From Lysinibacillus telephonicus (GTDB lineage: Bacteria > Bacillota > Bacilli > Bacillales_A > Planococcaceae), in NCBI RefSeq assembly GCF_003966145.1, contig NZ_RXNR01000009.1, forward strand, positions 1-64,000: a DNA stretch of 64,000 nt, read 5' to 3'. Under the pieces are notes generated by a model. That model worked only from the letters and a program-made list of their open reading frames with translations, was not told the DNA's origin and searched no databases. Of the stretch, positions 61,554-64,000 are shown piece after piece. Made by a program: the position numbers and the translations under genes. The stretch's first letter is position 1. Each line of letters begins with the position of its first letter.

Positions 61554-62732
61554 ATGGATAATTTATTTTCAGCATTACATAAATACTATGAAGAAATGGT
61601 TTCGATTCGTCGTTACTTGCATGAAAATCCAGAGCTTTCGTTTCAAGAAGTACATACACCTGCCTATATAGCAAACTATCATCGTGACTTAGGACTTGAA
61701 GTTAGAGAAGGCGTCGGCGGCCGAGGCGTTGTTGCAACATTGCGTGGAGCAAAACCAGGTAAAACAGTTGCAATTCGTGCAGACTTTGATGCATTGGCAA
61801 TTCAAGAATTAAATGATATACCTTTTAAATCAAAAGTGGATGGCGTTATGCATGCGTGTGGACATGATGGACATACTGCAATCGCTCTAGTTCTAGCAAA
61901 AACTCTTTACGAAATGAAAGAAGATTTCCATGGAAATATTGTTTTTATTCATCAATTTGCAGAGGAAATTACTCCAGGAGGAGCAAAGCCGATGATAGAG
62001 GATGGTTGCTTAGACGGAGTAGACGTAATTTTTGGTACACATTTATGGGCACCAACCCCACTAGGAGACGTATCAGTTCGAAATGGAGCCATCATGGCTG
62101 CAGCCGATATGTTTGAAATAACAATTCACGGGAAAGGGGGCCACGGCGCGGAACCCCATAATTCCGTAGATGCAATTGTCACAGGATCACAATTTATTAC
62201 ACAGCTTCAAACTGTAGTTTCGCGTAGAGTAGATCCATTGAAGTCAGCTGTAGTTTCAGTGGGTCATTTTGAAGCGATTAATCCGTTTAATGTGATTGCA
62301 GAAAAAGTGGTGATAAAAGGGACAGTTCGAACATTTGAAGAAGGGGTTCGTTCGTTTATTGAAAATGAAATCGAATTGCTTCTTAAATCTATTTGCGATG
62401 GTGCACATGCAACATATGAATTTAAATTTACTAGAGGCTATCCACCTGTAGTAAACCATAAAAAAGAAACTCAATTTCTCGCAGATATAGCTTGCCAGGT
62501 TCCAGAAGTGAAAAATGTAGCAGAATGTTCTCCATTAATGGTTGGCGAGGATTTTGCGTATTATTTAGAAAAGGTACCAGGGACATTTTTCATCACAGGT
62601 GCGAAAAACCCAGAGTGGGATATCGTCTACCCACATCATCATCCAAAATTTAACTTTGATGAAAAAGCGATGTTAATAGCTGCAAAAACTCTAGGTCTGG
62701 CTGCTTTAACATATTTAAAAAATAATAAATAA
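61554..62732 (+). CDS. M20-family amidohydrolase (N-acyl-amino-acid hydrolase type)
   Basis: A 392-residue cytosolic metallohydrolase of the M20D group. RRYLHENPELSFQE is the family start, followed by RADFDALAIQE, the metal-binding MHACGHDGHTA and AEEITPGGAKPM with catalytic Glu. A dimerisation domain sits in the middle, and SPLMVGEDFAYYLEKVPG and the final PHHHPKFNFDE carry the late ligands. Relatives hydrolyse N-acetyl-amino acids, hippurate or similar amides; the substrate here is unknown. GAAAGGGG precedes ATG 61554. Confidence 0.9.
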   Translation: MDNLFSALHKYYEEMVSIRRYLHENPELSFQEVHTPAYIANYHRDLGLEVREGVGGRGVVATLRGAKPGKTVAIRADFDALAIQELNDIPFKSKVDGVMHACGHDGHTAIALVLAKTLYEMKEDFHGNIVFIHQFAEEITPGGAKPMIEDGCLDGVDVIFGTHLWAPTPLGDVSVRNGAIMAAADMFEITIHGKGGHGAEPHNSVDAIVTGSQFITQLQTVVSRRVDPLKSAVVSVGHFEAINPFNVIAEKVVIKGTVRTFEEGVRSFIENEIELLLKSICDGAHATYEFKFTRGYPPVVNHKKETQFLADIACQVPEVKNVAECSPLMVGEDFAYYLEKVPGTFFITGAKNPEWDIVYPHHHPKFNFDEKAMLIAAKTLGLAALTYLKNNK

Positions 62733-62770
62733 AACGATATTTAAATTAAAAGTTTATAGTGGGGGATTTT

Positions 62771-64000
62771 ATGAGTATAGGAGCCAAATTAAATGCAACA
62801 ATTTATTCGCTAATTATTTTAATATGTATTTCTGTCGGTGTAAGCATTTTTAATGTAAATAATATTGAAGAAAAAATGGAAGAAGCATTAGATTATAGAG
62901 TGACTCAAATTCTAATAGCTGATGAAATTCGGTATGCTATAGCAATGCAAGGTTTATCTGTTCGTGACATTGTATCCGGTTCTACACAGGCTAGAGAGGA
63001 TTTGGCGCATTATCAAGGCTTATTAGATGAAAATATAAATAAATTAAGCGCACTAGTTTCAAGTGATACAATGAAGGGGTATCTTGATGAAATAATTGAA
63101 TATGAAGAAAGATATAAAAATAACCTTAATTTAGCACAAGCTGCTGCTGATGAAGGAGATACTAATCAAGTAGCAATTATTATCAATAATTTAAAAGAAG
63201 ATGATAGACGCCTAACAGAGGTAGTATCAAAAGTGTTGGACTTCCAAAACACAAAAATCAATGAAATTAATGCAAAAGCTGATTCAGCAATAGCAACTTC
63301 TAAAGCAATTTCCATCGGTGTATTAATTATCAGCATTATCATTAGTGTTTTCTTAGTTATCTACATTCGAAAAACAATAAAAACACCATTAAGAAAAGTT
63401 GTGGATTCTGTAAAAATTGTTTCAACTGGAGATTTAACTGAAGAAGATATTAAAGTTACATCAAAAGATGAGATTGGGCAACTTTCAAATGCCTTTAATT
63501 CGATGAAAAATAATCTTAAAACACTCATTTATAGCGTACAACAAAATACAGAGCATTTAAGCGCTGCAGCAGAAGAACTTTCAGCAAGTACAGAGGAAGT
63601 AACTGCAACAACAGAAGATGTAACAAAACGGGTAAATGCTACAACAGAAACGGTAAAAAGCAGCTCCCAGGCGGCCTATGAAAGTGCACGATCTATGGAA
63701 GAAACGGCTGCAGGAGTACAACGTATAGCGGAATCTACCCAAGAACTACATAACAGCTCAATGGATGCTAGTGAGACTGCTACTAAAGGTAAAGAAATTA
63801 TACGTCAAGCTAATGAACAAATGAATATGATTAATCAATCAACAGAATCGGTTAATATACTCGTTCAAAAATTAAGTAAACAGACAGAAGAGATTGAAAG
63901 AATTTCAAAGGTTATTACTGAAATTACAGAACAAACAAATTTACTTGCTCTTAATGCAGCGATTGAAGCAGCACGAGCAGGAGAACACGGCAAAGGATTT
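62771..64000 (+). CDS. Transmembrane methyl-accepting chemotaxis protein, truncated by window end
   Basis: The 410 visible codons run in frame off the right edge. A transmembrane segment lies at about 10-28, an extracellular four-helix-bundle sensor (4HB_MCP type) at about 30-178, and a second segment ([19 protein letters not shown]) at about 180-199. HAMP follows at about 200-252 ([24 protein letters not shown]), then the signalling coiled coil, ending in [21 protein letters not shown] at the hairpin tip. GGGGG sits just before ATG 62771. The ligand is unknown. The missing part is the descending half of the signalling domain. Confidence 0.93.
   Translation, partial: MSIGAKLNATIYSLIILICISVGVSIFNVNNIEEKMEEALDYRVTQILIADEIRYAIAMQGLSVRDIVSGSTQAREDLAHYQGLLDENINKLSALVSSDTMKGYLDEIIEYEERYKNNLNLAQAAADEGDTNQVAIIINNLKEDDRRLTEVVSKVLDFQNTKINEINAKADSAIATSKAISIGVLIISIIISVFLVIYIRKTIKTPLRKVVDSVKIVSTGDLTEEDIKVTSKDEIGQLSNAFNSMKNNLKTLIYSVQQNTEHLSAAAEELSASTEEVTATTEDVTKRVNATTETVKSSSQAAYESARSMEETAAGVQRIAESTQELHNSSMDASETATKGKEIIRQANEQMNMINQSTESVNILVQKLSKQTEEIERISKVITEITEQTNLLALNAAIEAARAGEHGKGF

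Overview
The window looks like a chromosomal segment of a low-GC Gram-positive bacterium of the order Bacillales, most like Solibacillus, Lysinibacillus or relatives in the Planococcaceae. This rests on the AT-rich sequence, strong AGGAGG-type ribosome sites, a Trp T-box leader, a preQ1-I riboswitch, a bacillithiol gene pair (yojF-bshB2), a YqjW/YqjX-type SOS polymerase pair with a LexA box, and a pdxK / ung / ywdI / ywdK set recalling one B. subtilis region. No rRNA, tRNA, CRISPR array or prophage was seen. The genus is an inference.

Layout. 1-2.6 kb: end of an IS3-family element cut by the window edge, a short-chain dehydrogenase, a small membrane protein and a decayed IS200-type element. 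2.6-4.5 kb: a secreted SH3b protein and a soluble MCP-like protein. 4.8-9.5 kb: a two-component system divergent from a three-gene ABC exporter of the lantibiotic-immunity type, with an 11-bp-spaced direct repeat over the exporter promoter. 9.8-16.7 kb: DUF3231 protein, membrane proteins, a divergent EamA exporter / MocR regulator pair, a LytTR-DUF3021 pair, a VOC protein and a YitT protein. 17-25.9 kb: a PAS-GGDEF-EAL protein, topB, a Na/Pi symporter behind a striking Pho-box-like array, YbaK and a YczE protein separated by a long structured hairpin. 26-32.4 kb: kbl, a P-loop ATPase, metNIQ, a 44-aa ORF and a kinase-like gene with a probable nonsense mutation. 32.6-43.6 kb: LysE exporter, mtnE, a lipoprotein, small hypotheticals, mtnU, pncA-like, SDR, Y-family polymerase plus YolD-like protein, and an SDR-type threonine dehydrogenase. 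43.7-52.7 kb: trpDCFBA behind a Trp T-box, queT behind a preQ1 riboswitch, and an ABC importer of the TrpXYZ type. 52.9-64 kb: a NERD protein followed by six 21-bp tandem repeats, ilvA, a YjiH protein, bshB2-yojF, pdxK, ung-ywdI region, DUF423, an M20 amidohydrolase and a truncated transmembrane MCP.

Themes. Amino-acid metabolism dominates: threonine (tdh, kbl, ilvA), methionine (metNIQ, mtnE, mtnU) and tryptophan (trpDCFBA, probably the adjacent ABC importer). Tdh and Kbl together would turn threonine into glycine and acetyl-CoA although their genes lie 15 kb apart. The trp operon here has no trpE or trpG. The less ordinary signals are non-coding: the Pho-box array (21.77 kb), the folded element between ybaK and yczE (25.12 kb), a nested inverted repeat at 36.5 kb, the 21-bp repeat array (53.88 kb) and a run of G/T-AG triplets in the trp leader. 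I saw no clear new multi-gene system; the best candidates for undescribed biology are these elements.
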